From: Cryphonectria parasitica EP155 | Lineage: Eukaryota > Ascomycota > Sordariomycetes > Diaporthales > Cryphonectriaceae | Assembly: GCF_011745365.1 (NCBI RefSeq) | Contig: NW_024468916.1 | Location: forward strand, 2,711,630-2,775,629 | Length of the DNA: 64,000 nucleotides | Reading direction: 5' to 3' | Shown: piece after piece, positions 23,913-34,879 of the stretch | Layout of the letters: each line of letters opens with the position of its first letter | Numbering within the stretch: the first letter of the stretch is position 1 | Notes under the pieces: generated by a model | What the model was told of the DNA's origin: nothing | Database searches by the model: none | Seen by the model: only the letters and a program-made list of their open reading frames with translations | Program-made: the position numbers and the translations under genes

Positions 23913-24845
23913 TGTGTAATAGGAAAACTAGTATTGGTACCGAGAGGCCTTGGGGGCCGGGGTGTTTGGTGTGGCCTGAACCACTGATGAAGATGAGAGA
24001 TGGAACGTGACCATGCTGAGGGCGAAGCTAATATATTATGCGAATGCTGATCAGCTGATCAATCGCTGTGGACCATTCGAGGAGCTGACATTCTTCTCAC
24101 AGGCTTAGCTTTTTACATCTGTAGCTACTCTCGGAAGAGAAGCAAGCCCGGGAACTGCGCGTATCCCCTAGTAATTAGGAGGCTCAGCTGTGGCTGACAG
24201 CTAGGTTGCATTCGGGGAGTTTCGTTTAAGAGAAGCGCTATCGCGGATAAATCGCACAACTTGCTGTAGTATAATAAACTACCTGGGTAGCAAAGGCTGT
24301 GTTATGTTGAGAGGCTTTGGTCGCTGCCAGCTTTGGAGATCCAGACCTGACGATCTGCTCACTCTCTGATGGGGTCAGAACGGCCGATTTATCATCACCA
24401 AGGCTACGAGACTCGTGCTATATATTTGAATATTTATACTGGAAAGATAGCCTACAACCTCGGGACAGGGAGGCCGGAAGTGTCTCTCCACAATTTCTGG
24501 CCCCGGAATCTGAACCTCGAACGTCCTATAACTCCGTTTCAAACAGTTGTCTTGTAAATGAGGGATTTTATATTATGAGACTAGGTAGCTTAAGTCTTCG
24601 AAAGCAGCCTAATAAGTTATGTGAAGACGTTGAACATGAAGTGCTTAAATATGATCCAAGAAAGGAAGATGCAGCATGGGCGCAAGAGAAAAGAGGTGGC
24701 GGCGGGGAGAATTTATAGATATGCCATCAGGGTTCGGGTTGTGCGTGTAACTCTCGACGTCATCTGTTATCAGTAGTCAATCTTCCAGTCGCGTCTTTCT
24801 TCCTGCACCGCGTTTTCAGGCATAAAAAGCAGGTTCCATTCAAAT
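23913..24845. other. divergent intergenic region between HET and IMPACT-family genes
   Basis: Shared 0.93-kb promoter region of two divergent genes. It is AT-richer than its neighbours. A 133-codon open frame at 24317-24718 has no recognisable features and I do not support it as a gene. Confidence 0.5.
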
Positions 24846-26551
24846 ATGGCGACACAGCAGGATCTCCAGGAGCTTCTGCGGCTGCAGACAGCCCGGAAGA
24901 TGCCCATGAAGGATGCGATGGCACAGATCAAGGCATTGCAGTCGGTGAGCCTTCGGAGGTCAGTCTTGCCCCCGCAAGCCCATCTGCCTGCACTATTATG
25001 AAGAGGACCATCATCTCTGATGCTCGAGCCAGTATTCAGCAGATAGCCGATGCTCCCCTCCCGACCGTCGAGTCCGCTCTCCAAGACGGCAAGGCTGCAC
25101 GTGCCCTTCAGAATGCTTGTAAAGCACACCTGAAGCGCATGCAGACCTCGCCGACCTCCGCAACTAGCAAGCGCCAGCTTGCAGGGTCGACAGGCCAAGC
25201 AGATCAGGCCAAGAGGGTCAAATATTCTGGAAGCGAAGGCTTCCTGCTCGGGCCGACCGATTTGACCCCGCAACAGCTCGAAGCCTCTCTCGCGCTGCCC
25301 CTCGATACGGACGAAGACCGCATCGCGCAGACGGCTGTGCAGACCAACCGCGCCCCGCTGGTGCTCGCCTTTGCCGTCGAGCTGCTCCGCCACACGATGC
25401 CCGAGCAGCCGCCCTCCAGCAGGCTTTCGATCGCGCAGGCCGTGGTGAGCGCCAACTCGAGGTCCAAAGCTGTGAATATTGGATTGGAGAAAGGGCCCAG
25501 CGCAGACGAGGAAGGGTTTGGCGACGGTCAGCCGAGAATAAAGGTTATGGGTCGTGAGGTCGCAGTCTTGAAGCGAGGCGGGTATGAGTGGAAGGGTGAC
25601 GAAGAGGAAGAGGAGCAGGCTCCGGAAGAAGCAACCGCGGAGAGTGCACCCGAACAAGAGTCTACTACTTCGACACTGCAGGCAGATGACAGTGCGCCTC
25701 AACCGAAAGCTGGCGGGACTCCCCCTACAAACACCTGGTCAACAAGCCGCTCGGTCTCTCTGAGACAGTCTACATTTGTCGCGCGTGCCACGCATATGAC
25801 TGATCCGGCGCAGCGCCCGAACCTGCTGAAGTCACTCTTCAATACGCAACCTAATCTCAGGTCAGCGACCCATAACGTCTGGGCATACCGCGTCCGTCCC
25901 GCAGAGTCTTCCACCAGCACATACATCCGCGAAGCATCCCATGACGACGGAGAGACTGGTGGTGGCGACTTGTTGTTGCGGGTGATGCGCGAGACGAATG
26001 CCGTTGATACCCTTGTCGTTATGAGTAGGTGGTTCGGCGGCATCCTGCTGGGTCCGGACCGCTGGCGGCTGATGAGAAATGTCGTCACCTCGGCGCTGTC
26101 GGAAAGACTTCGAAGGACTGGCATCGAGGCAAGTCTGGGAGGAGAAGCTGTCTGGGGTCTTGACCTGGAGGCTATGAGAAACAAGACCAAGGCTGCTGCG
26201 TCCGCAGGCGAGCTCGTGACCCATCAGCCGGAGGCGGCACGGAGTTATCTGCTACGAAACTTTGCCAGTGCTCCTGTGGACGATGGCGATGCAGCCACGT
26301 CACCTGCCAAGAAGAAGACGATCAGGGCGCAGGACGCCGAGAAGGAGGAGAACCTAGGGCTCCTCCTTGGTGCGCTGAGGTTGCTGTTTGATAGCTGGGC
26401 TGACACGCTGGGCGCGCAGGAGCTGGACAGGAGGGCATGGGGCTGGTACACCGCCGTGCGGCCAGAGGTAGAGAGTGGCCCGTCTGGCTGGGGTGCGAAG
26501 GGGACGCTGCGGCTGAAAAGCATTCTTGATCTCAGGAGAAAGGCCAGCTAA
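24846..26551 (+). CDS. IMPACT/UPF0029-domain protein
   Basis: Two exons, 24846-24958 and 25033-26551, give 543 aa. The first exon encodes MATQQDLQELLRLQ through MAQIKALQSVSLRS. The join uses a GTCAGT donor in phase 2 and restores continuity into IQQIADAPLPTVE; a CTGATG branch site sits just before the acceptor. A GTGAGC eight bases upstream is a closer consensus donor but gives the wrong phase. The UPF0029/Impact block runs from SVSLRQSTFVARATHM through LFNTQPNLRSATHNVWAYRV to VMSRWFGGILLGPDRWRLM. IMPACT/Yih1 proteins restrain Gcn2 activation; this long fungal form has a Glu-rich linker and no recognised RWD domain, so that role is not assured. The gene shares a divergent promoter with the HET gene. 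Confidence 0.83.
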
Positions 26552-27101
26552 GTTAGGTAAGCGACGAAATTGCATTGTCATGCTTTGATGGTGATTAGAT
26601 GACATATATAACCTGATTTTCCTCACCTTTTGGTACTCTGTGCGATGAATGGAGAGATTGAGGTACTTGTAATAGTGTTTGGAAGTTAAGAAAAGGTGCA
26701 AGCCATGAATCTCAATATCACGTCCACGTATGAAAATAGGTTGGTAGAATGTACTTAGAGCCTCATGACACGGCACGATGGTGGAGTTGGGGACCCCTGT
26801 CGCCTGGGTAAGAGGCTCTCAGGCAAGTTTAAAATTTTTGGCCTGGCGCGCAACTCAACCTTCTTCCTACCATAAAGCATATCAGCACTCAACTGACAGT
26901 TTCTGTGTGTGAATCCCAAGTGAGGTTTCGATACTAATTTTGCCCACTTATCTTCATCACAGTCGTATTATTTGCTGCTAGCTGGGAAGACTAGGACAGA
27001 CGGCCTCAAGTATCCTCTTCCCTTGCCAAGCAGACTCACTACACCCCTTACCTCACCTCAAAACTCTCATCAAACAAAGACCAAATCACATAAAAAACAA
27101 C
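26552..27101. other. intergenic: IMPACT-gene 3' flank and EFM7-like promoter
   Basis: AT-rich 550-bp gap between two plus-strand genes. No coding feature is supported. The A/C-rich leader just before 27102 is typical of fungal 5' UTRs. Confidence 0.5.
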
Positions 27102-27953
27102 ATGTCTGGGTCTGATAGCGAAGAGGTCGAAACCCATGGCAACATGTTCGACGACCCAGAGGGCTTCTATCCGCCCACGCCGCCGCCCACAACCCAAACC
27201 TACACCACCCACGCCGGCCAGACCATCACCCTGCACCTAGTCGGCTACAGCCCTACCGAGGCACACCACCTGTGGAACGGCTCTCGCGTCATAGCGAACT
27301 GGTTCGAGACGAACCCAGGCGAGGTACAGGGCAGGACGGTCCTCGAGCTGGGTGCGGGCGCCGGGCTGCCCAGCATCGTGGCTGCTGTTCTGGGCGCGAG
27401 GCGTGTGCTTATGACAGACTATCCTGACGTCGCCATCGTGGAGACCATGTGGAAGAATGTGGACGGGTGCGAGCTGATCCCACGGCGGCAGAAGAAGCAG
27501 GAGCAGGAGGAGGAGGAGAAGAAGAAGAAGAAGAGGGACGAGTTTCATCGCGAGCAGGACATTGTCACGGCCAAGGGCTACGTCTGGGGCGCTGACACGC
27601 GACCGCTCCTGGCCGAGCTGCCCGCCGACGAGTCGAGGTTCGACGTGCTCATCTTGGCGGACTTGCTGTTCCGACACTCGGAGCATGGCAGGCTGCTCGA
27701 CACGGTGCGCGACACGCTGAAGAAGACCAAGGAAAGTAAGGCGTTTGTCTTCTTCACCAGCTACAGGCCATGGCTGCAGCACAAGGACCTGGCCTTCTTC
27801 GGCCTCGCACGGGAGAGGGGTTTCGTGGTGGACAAGATCCTGGAACGGGTCATGGAGAAGCCCATGTTTGTGGATGACCCGGGCGACGAGGAGATTAGGA
27901 AGACGTGTACAGGGTGGGTTGTGACATGGCCTGAAGAAGAAGTCACGGAATAA
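27102..27953 (+). CDS. EFM7: EFM7/NNT1-like eEF1A N-terminal/lysine methyltransferase
   Basis: Single exon, 283 aa. Yeast Efm7 methylates the N-terminal glycine and the adjacent lysine of eEF1A; it was formerly annotated as nicotinamide N-methyltransferase (NNT1). The N-terminus (MFDDPEGFYPPTPPPT) and the HHLWNGSRVIANWFE block are typical of this methyltransferase-16 family. Motif I is VLELGAGAGLPSIVAA (about 80-95), followed by VLMTDYPD and the DLLFRHSEHGRLLDTV region. A Lys/Glu/Gln low-complexity insert (about 129-147) interrupts the fold. The start codon lies in the good context AACAACATGTC. Family identity is firm; the substrate is from the yeast homologue. Confidence 0.88.
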   Translation: MSGSDSEEVETHGNMFDDPEGFYPPTPPPTTQTYTTHAGQTITLHLVGYSPTEAHHLWNGSRVIANWFETNPGEVQGRTVLELGAGAGLPSIVAAVLGARRVLMTDYPDVAIVETMWKNVDGCELIPRRQKKQEQEEEEKKKKKRDEFHREQDIVTAKGYVWGADTRPLLAELPADESRFDVLILADLLFRHSEHGRLLDTVRDTLKKTKESKAFVFFTSYRPWLQHKDLAFFGLARERGFVVDKILERVMEKPMFVDDPGDEEIRKTCTGWVVTWPEEEVTE

Positions 27954-28358
27954 GAGGGCAAAAGACGCTCGTATTCTCACTCGCCAGCTCGATTGTTGTG
28001 TACTGCCCTTGGCCGACTCCGAAAAAAGAAAGAAAAAAAGAAGGATGACTATTATGATTATTACCTCGACCAAACCCGGCTTCGCGACATTACAACAACA
28101 ACACCATCTCAAACATTAATGAACACTGCCTGCCTCAGTGGCTCCAGCAGCGTCCGCGGGTGCCAGCAGTTCCCGCGGGTCCCGATATCAGACACATATT
28201 CCTCGTTCAATCATTTACGATATTCAGCCCGATTTTCGTCGGCTGCATCTGCCGCCCACAATGACTTCCGCCTCGGGAGGGGTTTGTCGGCGTTGCAGGG
28301 CCATGGGTGGGCTGTGTTCCTTTGCTCTCTTTTGTTTGTCTTTTAGCAAATGTCTGCT
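27954..28358. other. convergent intergenic region between EFM7-like and MARVEL-like genes
   Basis: 405 bp holding the 3' ends of two convergent genes. No coding or RNA feature seen. Confidence 0.5.
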
Positions 28359-29960
28359 TCATGGCTTCGGCGTGCCGAGTATACCCAAACCCGCCTCATA
28401 CTTCATGGGCTCCTGGTAAAGACTTCCAGGCCGACTGGAGTATGCAGGTGGATCATTCTCAGGGCGGTGGAACCCATCTGTCACTAGAAATGCCCCCGCA
28501 TTATAAGATGAGCTGGTCGATGTCGACCACCTCCTCTGTGGCGGGGCCTGGGCTCCAAGAAGAGGCCGTGGGGGCAAAGTCCCTCCCGATACGACGGACG
28601 TCACTGAGAAGATAGACTCGCTGTCGTCGCTGACCAGTGTGGTCTCGACCCCCCAGCTCGAGCAGTCCTCTGAGCATGTGACTGATAACAAGGTCTGTGA
28701 GCCGGTGCTCGGTGCTCGGCTGCTGTTCCTGGTGGAGCGGATGGACCCTTGGGGTGGCGACGAGGGCCGAGAGGAGGAGGCCATTCGATCCGAGGCGGAG
28801 GTGCTTCTTCTGCCAGGGAAGGGAGGTCTAAGGTCTTCTTCTACGATATCCAGGTCCAGGATCGACGGTGCATGCATGCGATCTCCGAAGTGCCGCATAC
28901 TTGGGCCAGGGCTGGACCTGCGGCTAGGCGTGCAGCCGCCGGCGCTCGGTTCTGGACAGGCGATGAGCTTCTTCTCCTCGTCTTCGTCGACAGCTTCGGC
29001 CGTCGCAGCCCTGTGTTGCTGGAGATACAACACCGACAGCAGAATCGAGAAGGTATACGAGAAGCTATTAAGCCACATCTATCCATCAGCTCTTAATTTG
29101 ACATGTGAAGAGAGCAAAGCAAGGAAAACAACGGGATCTCGCCTCACATGGCAACTACGGACAGGCCGTAGACGGTTCTGGGAAGGGTGCAGAGCCGATC
29201 GAGTTCGCCAGTTGTGGCGGTGGACCACGACCCGAAGCGGATGGTGCTGTAGCCTCCTGCTGGTTGACGGACCAGGTCACCAGCACCGTCTGCAAGGGAG
29301 AAAAGAACAAATGTCATATTAGCTGTCAAGACTTCCTCGAAAGCCAATCTCGGCCCATTGCCGCCACGGAAGACACACGCATGTCTCTTGATGCAGCCCG
29401 CCCTGGGGGACTCCACTTACAATTGTGCCTTGTGAGACCATGACAGTCGGCTGGGAGACCACTATAGGAGAGAATGGTGATTTGAATGAGGCCGAGACCC
29501 ATCATAGTAAGGTCACCTGGCAGGGAGGCGATGGCAAAAACATGCCATTTTCGCAGACCCCATGCCTTGGAAATGTGAACGCTGCAAATCACGACGGTGC
29601 TGTAAACGAAGGACCCAAGACCCTAGAACACGACAACGTCAGGTCCGTGATCAGAACTTGAGGCTCAAGTACATAAAGTCAAGGCACAAATTCCAGGTCC
29701 CGGGAGGCTGGCGATAGACGAGGGGCCAATGATCGAGCAAGCAGAGGAGGGGGGGGGGGGAGGTTCCGTACCAAAAATGCAACACCCTTCATTCGGCCAT
29801 TCTCTCCGAGCCGGTTTCTCTGGATGTGGTGGTAGAGGACGCTGAAGGAGGCATAGACGAAGAGTGACGAGATCCACTGCCAGATCCGGATGGCCGTCAG
29901 ACTAAAGCCGATACCACTGAACCTCCTCGTCTCCTGCAGCACTGTCTTCTCGTCCTCCAT
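28359..29960 (-). CDS. MARVEL-like four-TM membrane protein, paralogue A
   Basis: Four exons, 29772-29960, 29421-29622, 29148-29289 and 28359-29064 (412 aa), with phases 0, 1 and 2 at the three junctions. The predicted membrane protein has four TM segments: around ISSLFVYASFSVLYHHI, SFVYSTVVICSVHI, GLGLIQITILSYSG, and SYTFSILLSVLYLQ. The loop before the last TM holds GLPADCHGLTRHN, then GGYSTIRF, then GELDRLC. A long Ser/Pro-rich cytosolic tail follows, ending EPMKYEAGLGILGTPKP. It is homologous to the plus-strand gene at 32708-34299, with the same intron positions and phases and an identical third-exon length (142 nt). The function of this fungal family is not known to me. The start could also be the in-frame ATG at 29999. 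Intron 1 carries a poly-G run (29749-29760, plus strand). Confidence 0.8.
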
Positions 29961-32707
29961 GACTTCTCTTCTTGATGTGCACCTGGCCCTCCCCCTCATC
30001 GGACCTCGCCAAAATCGTTGAGTGACTAATGGTGGGCCCGAAGGGTATGACTGAACTGGATAGGCTGAGTGAGGGTTGGCTTCGTACAGTGGTCGTGACG
30101 CGACCTGTACTACTGCCACCCACGGTAACCTGCTAATGCCAGGTCGGACCGAGCCAGCAAGAAGTGAAAGAGGACAAAAGGGCCCTGGCTAGAAGTGGAG
30201 TGGACCGGAGTGGACCGGACCTGACCAGACCTGGCTGTCCTTCTCGGCTGGCACGGCCAGCTGAGGTAACTCTCGCAGCTTGGGCGCCTTCGATATCAGG
30301 AAGGTGAGGTTGCCAAGATGCACGTCACCTGATGGCGAGCAAGGCGAGACGGTACCTCGAGGAAGGGTTGGTGTGTGCGTGTGTTTGTGCGTGTGTCCAA
30401 GCAGATGTCAACGGGTGGAACCAACAGCTCCTTGGCTGGATGCCTTGTTGTTCAGAGAGTTGAGTCAAAGCCAAGTCAAGAGGGAAAACAAGTATGCTCT
30501 GTCCAGCCTCTTCCCTCGAGGACAAAGAGGCCTTAGAAACACAACGTGATACGCCCACCATAAAGCGACCAGTTTGGCTGCTGCCTGAAGGCGTCGTCTG
30601 CGGTACGTTTGTGTCATAGTACAAAGTGTCCCACACTAGACTTACAATGGTGCTAGGAGATCTTCACAGCCACCGCCAACCCAAGCAGGACGGAATCTGG
30701 GGGAGGGACAATGTCCGGGTCAGCCGGGTCGACCCACACGCCGTCTCTGCAGCTGCACATACTGCAAGGGGGGAAAACAACCACCTGCACGACTCAACGC
30801 CCGAAGGTGGGGCTGTTGGCTCTGCGTTCAATGCCCGACCCCCGAGCTGCAGCTTGTGTAAGTGTATGTGTTGTGTACTGTGGTGGATCCAACCTGCTTT
30901 TTACTTGGTCTTTCTCTTCTCAGGTCAATCACCTATAACCGTGCCAGGGGTTTGGATTATATTGTTGCGCCACTTACTTACTACTTTTCATGCTTCTCTC
31001 TGCTTCTCTCTCTCGTTTCAAAAGAACCCCCCACGACTTAAATTCAAGTTCACTTAAATGCTCTGTTAAGACCTAATGTGGCTGTTAGGAACTTGGGACC
31101 TCCGCCGCTTGCCGATGACGCGTCCCATTGTTCTCTCTCTATCTTTTTGCTGTGCATACACCAACGACAAAGATTCTGACGTGATACCTGCTGCAGCAAT
31201 TGAGTTAAGGTTGTGGCGTCGTCTTCTGATGTGCGGCGGTATGGCTATTGTTCAATGTTGTTTGTCAAACCGGGCTGATCATGACGTGCTTCTCACCACC
31301 GGGCAAAGAGAGAAACAGAACCCTAAAACTGACATTGCTACGTTGGAAGTCGCCCTTACAACTTCATTGTAAGTACAAGGTTCGGTGGTCTAAAATATCG
31401 GCAGTTGAAAGGTCTAGACTTGAAGACCGCTTTCTCTACTTTCTCGAGTTCGTTAGCCTTGAGACAGGAAGCATTTTCTGTGTCCTTCTTCTTCTTCCTT
31501 CTTTTGCGATTTTCTTGGTACAGTTTCTGGAATTCCGGTACCTGAAGAGGTCTTGCTCCTCATGGAAGGTCTCGAATGGTTTTGCCTCAGTTTATGACTA
31601 CGCGAAGGTTTGCGCAGAATCTTCCCAGAGAAGGACCCTCGGCCCCATATTCATATCGAGCCTCCTTGGACATCGAGGCCAAAAAGAAAAGAAATAAAAA
31701 TAATAATGACCCAGCAGTGGGAGGTGTGGTCATTCCCTCCCGCGGGGGGTGGTTGCAATGAGCCCCTCCCTAGTCGAATCCGGGGGAAAGCCGAGCGTTG
31801 TGATCGTCACACAATAGTCTTATGTGAACTGACCGATCTTGCACTTGGGATACTCCTCTTCACGATCGCCGATAGTTTCCATGGCTGGACTCAATTTCTT
31901 GTTCTTTGCTCAAGACACACATACTATGTATTATGCACGACTTTTTCGCGTGCAATGATGAAAGATCTAGCAGACCCGGAGGGTTTCCCCACACACATAT
32001 TCCTATTCCCCTTCAGGGCTCGGCTTTGCTACTTTGACCAAGTTTTAGGGCACAGGGCTGCTGCTCGTTCATCCTCTCTACGGCCTCCGAATGCCGGTCC
32101 TCCATTGTCCGATGTCACTTCGTCTCACCAACCACAGAACAATGTCTGGGAGTCCAGAGAAAGTGGTCCGGTGCCCCTGACCCCCTCACTGGGCCATGGA
32201 CGGGAGCCATCAATGCGTGATGGAGCGAGTAGGCGAGTGTGTCTAGCCTCACCTGTGCTATGCTGCAGAATCTCAGCTTGTACCTGTTGGGATGCTTGCG
32301 AGCTGCATGCATGTCTCTTCTCCCCTCTCTCCTCCTCCTGCTGCCCCTCCCCGCTAGCACGGTAGATATACATGCAGGCTTCGGATTTCCCTTAATCCAC
32401 ACCATCCCACGCCTTCAATTAAGCTGGGTCCATCCAACTATGGGGTGACACCACATCTCTTGCCAGTATGTTCATCTGAAGTTAAGAAAACCGGCTTCCC
32501 TCTCCTCAGCTCCGCTACCTCGTCCTCCTTCCCTTCCTTCCTCTTCCCCTCCCTTTTATTTTTTTTCCGTTCCTGTCTCTCTGTCGTACTGGGCTTTGTT
32601 GATGTTATTCGCCCGGGCTTAGGTATTGTGTTGGAAAGAAAGAGGAAGAGAGAAGAGGAAGAGAGCTCGATTCCCATGCTTGCCGGCAAGATCGCCTGTC
32701 TTTGAAG
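29961..32707. other. 2.7-kb divergent intergenic region between the two MARVEL-like paralogues
   Basis: The paralogues are transcribed away from each other from this region. It holds a short tandem repeat (GGAGTGGACC twice, 30197-30216), GT-rich runs near 30371-30396, and pyrimidine-rich DNA at 32500-32580 next to the plus-strand gene. An open frame at 31610-32365 lacks any family feature and I do not call it. Confidence 0.5.
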
Positions 32708-34299
32708 ATGGGCCGAAGGCTCTCGACGTGCCTCGTGCTGTTGCGGGCTTTCCAGCTCCTGGCAGCTTTTATCCCGGGGGCCATGAACGGCTGGCTCACT
32801 TACTACCTTTATGCCAATAAGTTGGGTCCTTCAGCGATTATACTTGTGGTGGAGATACTGGTATGTGACTATCCATCACCCAAGGGCCATTTACCCTCCC
32901 TTAATTTCCCCTCAATAGCTTCTACTCATAGTAGCATTGTGAGGCAACATGCTTTCTTTCTTTTCCTTCTAACCTGGTTCTAATAAATCTCATATGCCAG
33001 GCTGCTTCCGTGTTTGTATACGCGACACTCTCGTTGTCCATAATACACACTCGTCAGCGATCCAGGAGGACACCCTTCTTGGTCTGCACGATCTGTCTGG
33101 ATGTGGTGTTTTGCTTCATCGACATCACCATCTTGTCACTGTTATCTTTTACTGGCCTGCCATCAAACTGCTCAGGCCTTACAACTTCAACCTGTATGAA
33201 TTGGCACCCGCTCGGCTCACAAGTCATAGGAGAGAACTCATTATACTAACGTGTGTGTTGCTTTTTTTTTTGTGTATTTAGGGTTGAAGGGGGACAAGCC
33301 AGACCTTCCCACTCGCGGCTACAGCACAATCCGCTTCAGCAATGAGCAGGATGGCCACCGCGGCGAGCTGGACAAATATTGCAGCATGGAGCGTGGATTC
33401 TTCTTCTGCACAGTCCTCACGATGTAGGTTCTTTCCTGTTCTATTATTCTTTCGTCGGTTGTGAGTTCTACATAACTACCAATAACTAACATGAGGTTTG
33501 ATACCCTTCTAGACTTACATTCATAATCACGATAATACTCTCTGTCATCCGTATCTGCGAGAACAACTACACCCGCAACAGCGAGATCCAGTATCTCCTG
33601 GACGAGAGGGAGGAGATCCTGAAACTGGAGCTCAAGGTCCAGGAACAGGAGTTCAACAGGTCACAAACGCGCTCGCCGGCCATTCTATCGCCCTTGAACA
33701 TGTTGCCACCGTCCAACATACTGCCACCGGCAGCACCTGTGCCCAAGTTCACCAGTGATGAGGAGGCGGCGATAGAAGCGTCTATCCTGGCGTCTCTTGG
33801 CCGATCACCTAATCCATCATCGCCGTCATCATCCTCCACCTCCTCCGCCGCTGTACCCATGCCTTCTCCTCTTTCTTCTCCATCCAGCAGATTTATGGGC
33901 GCCGGTCTCCCATCGATTCCCGAGGCGGCAGCTTCATCCTCCAACACCGAACCACACATCCAGACAAGCCCACCAGACAGCCCATCCACCCCTGACCACC
34001 AGCAGCTACCATCGCCTTCCTCCATACTACCCATCGTCGAACCCGAGCTGCTTGACGAGGCAAGCGAGGAGGAAAACGCCGCCAACCTGGCCATGGTGTC
34101 CGACGGCTCGCGGTACAGCGGTCACTTCGCCGCTGATGGCCACAATCACAACAACCATCACCAGCTGCCGCCTTACTCGCCTGGCAATGAGCGCACGATG
34201 GACGGGCATGGGTCGGAGAGTAATGAGATCCGGCTGAGTGAATATGTCAAGGGGGAGACGAGGGCACAAGATATGAAGGATGATGGGTCGTTTCAATGA
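32708..34299 (+). CDS. MARVEL-like four-TM membrane protein, paralogue B
   Basis: Four exons, 32708-32860, 33001-33193, 33282-33423 and 33513-34299 (424 aa), in phases 0, 1 and 2. Donors are GTATGT, GTATGA and GTAGGT; branch sites TCTAAT, ACTAAC and ACTAAC are all visible. TM segments lie around LLRAFQLLAAFIPGAMNGWL, VFVYATLSLSIIHT, DVVFCFIDITILSLLSF and LTFIITIILSVIRI. The loop before TM4 carries GLPSNCSGLTTST, GYSTIRF and GELDKYC, shared with the paralogue at 28359-29960. After TM4 comes a short charged helix (LLDEREEILKLELK) and a long Ser/Pro-rich tail with an acidic DEEAAIEASI segment. The start is the ATG just downstream of a pyrimidine-rich leader. The MARVEL-like label rests on topology only. 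Confidence 0.82.
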
Positions 34300-34879
34300 G
34301 GAAGACAGAAAAATTAAGAAAAATCGAGAAAGCGAGGTGAAGTAACGGAACATATCAAGCATGGACTGAATGGCGCGATCTTGGAACGGCAATGTGATTT
34401 CAGGGTGTTTGTTCAATGATATTCTTTCTTGAGGCCTTTTCTTTTCATATCATTTTCGCGGCTGCGGCAAAGCGTGGCCAATGTTCTTTTCATAACATTC
34501 CCTCTCATACCTTTGGTCTTGAAAGTCTCGGGACCTCGACTTTTGTACATAAAGAGGTCGCTTTTATATTCAACGAGCCAGGGGCGCGTCCTGATACCAC
34601 GCAAGGGGAACCTCGACCGTGAAGAAAGGGGCTAAAGCATGCATAGGAAGATGGGTGATGAGGTTGGAGCTCCAATGTTAGGGCCTTACTCTTGGCATAT
34701 GATTTGAGGCTCATCTTGTGCATTGTGTGTGTTGTGAATGAGAACGGCATGATGTGTTTTGTACGAGTGTGAATACTCTGGTGTCATATCAACGTCCCCC
34801 CCCCCCTCCCCCCGCTTCAGAAATACAATGGGATGGTCATGACGAATTGAGCTGATTGCCAACGTCATTTCATACCTCA
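34300..34879. other. convergent intergenic region between MARVEL-like B and GH92 genes
   Basis: 580 bp of 3' flanking DNA for two convergent genes. It contains a C-rich run at about 34796-34813. No gene is supported. Confidence 0.5.

Noticed and set aside
24770..25702. 310-codon minus-strand open frame
   Set aside because: Mostly antisense to the IMPACT-family gene. Its translation shows no family feature and mirrors the codon bias of the real plus-strand gene.
27237..28112. 291-codon minus-strand open frame
   Set aside because: Antisense of the EFM7-like gene with a poly-Leu stretch produced by the Lys/Glu repeat on the other strand.
31760..31800. tRNA-like TCGAATCC box
   Set aside because: No acceptor stem, anticodon arm or A box can be built around it.
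31610..32365. 251-codon plus-strand open frame between the MARVEL-like paralogues
   Set aside because: No recognisable domain, mixed composition, and it lies in the divergent promoter region. Could only be revived by transcript evidence.
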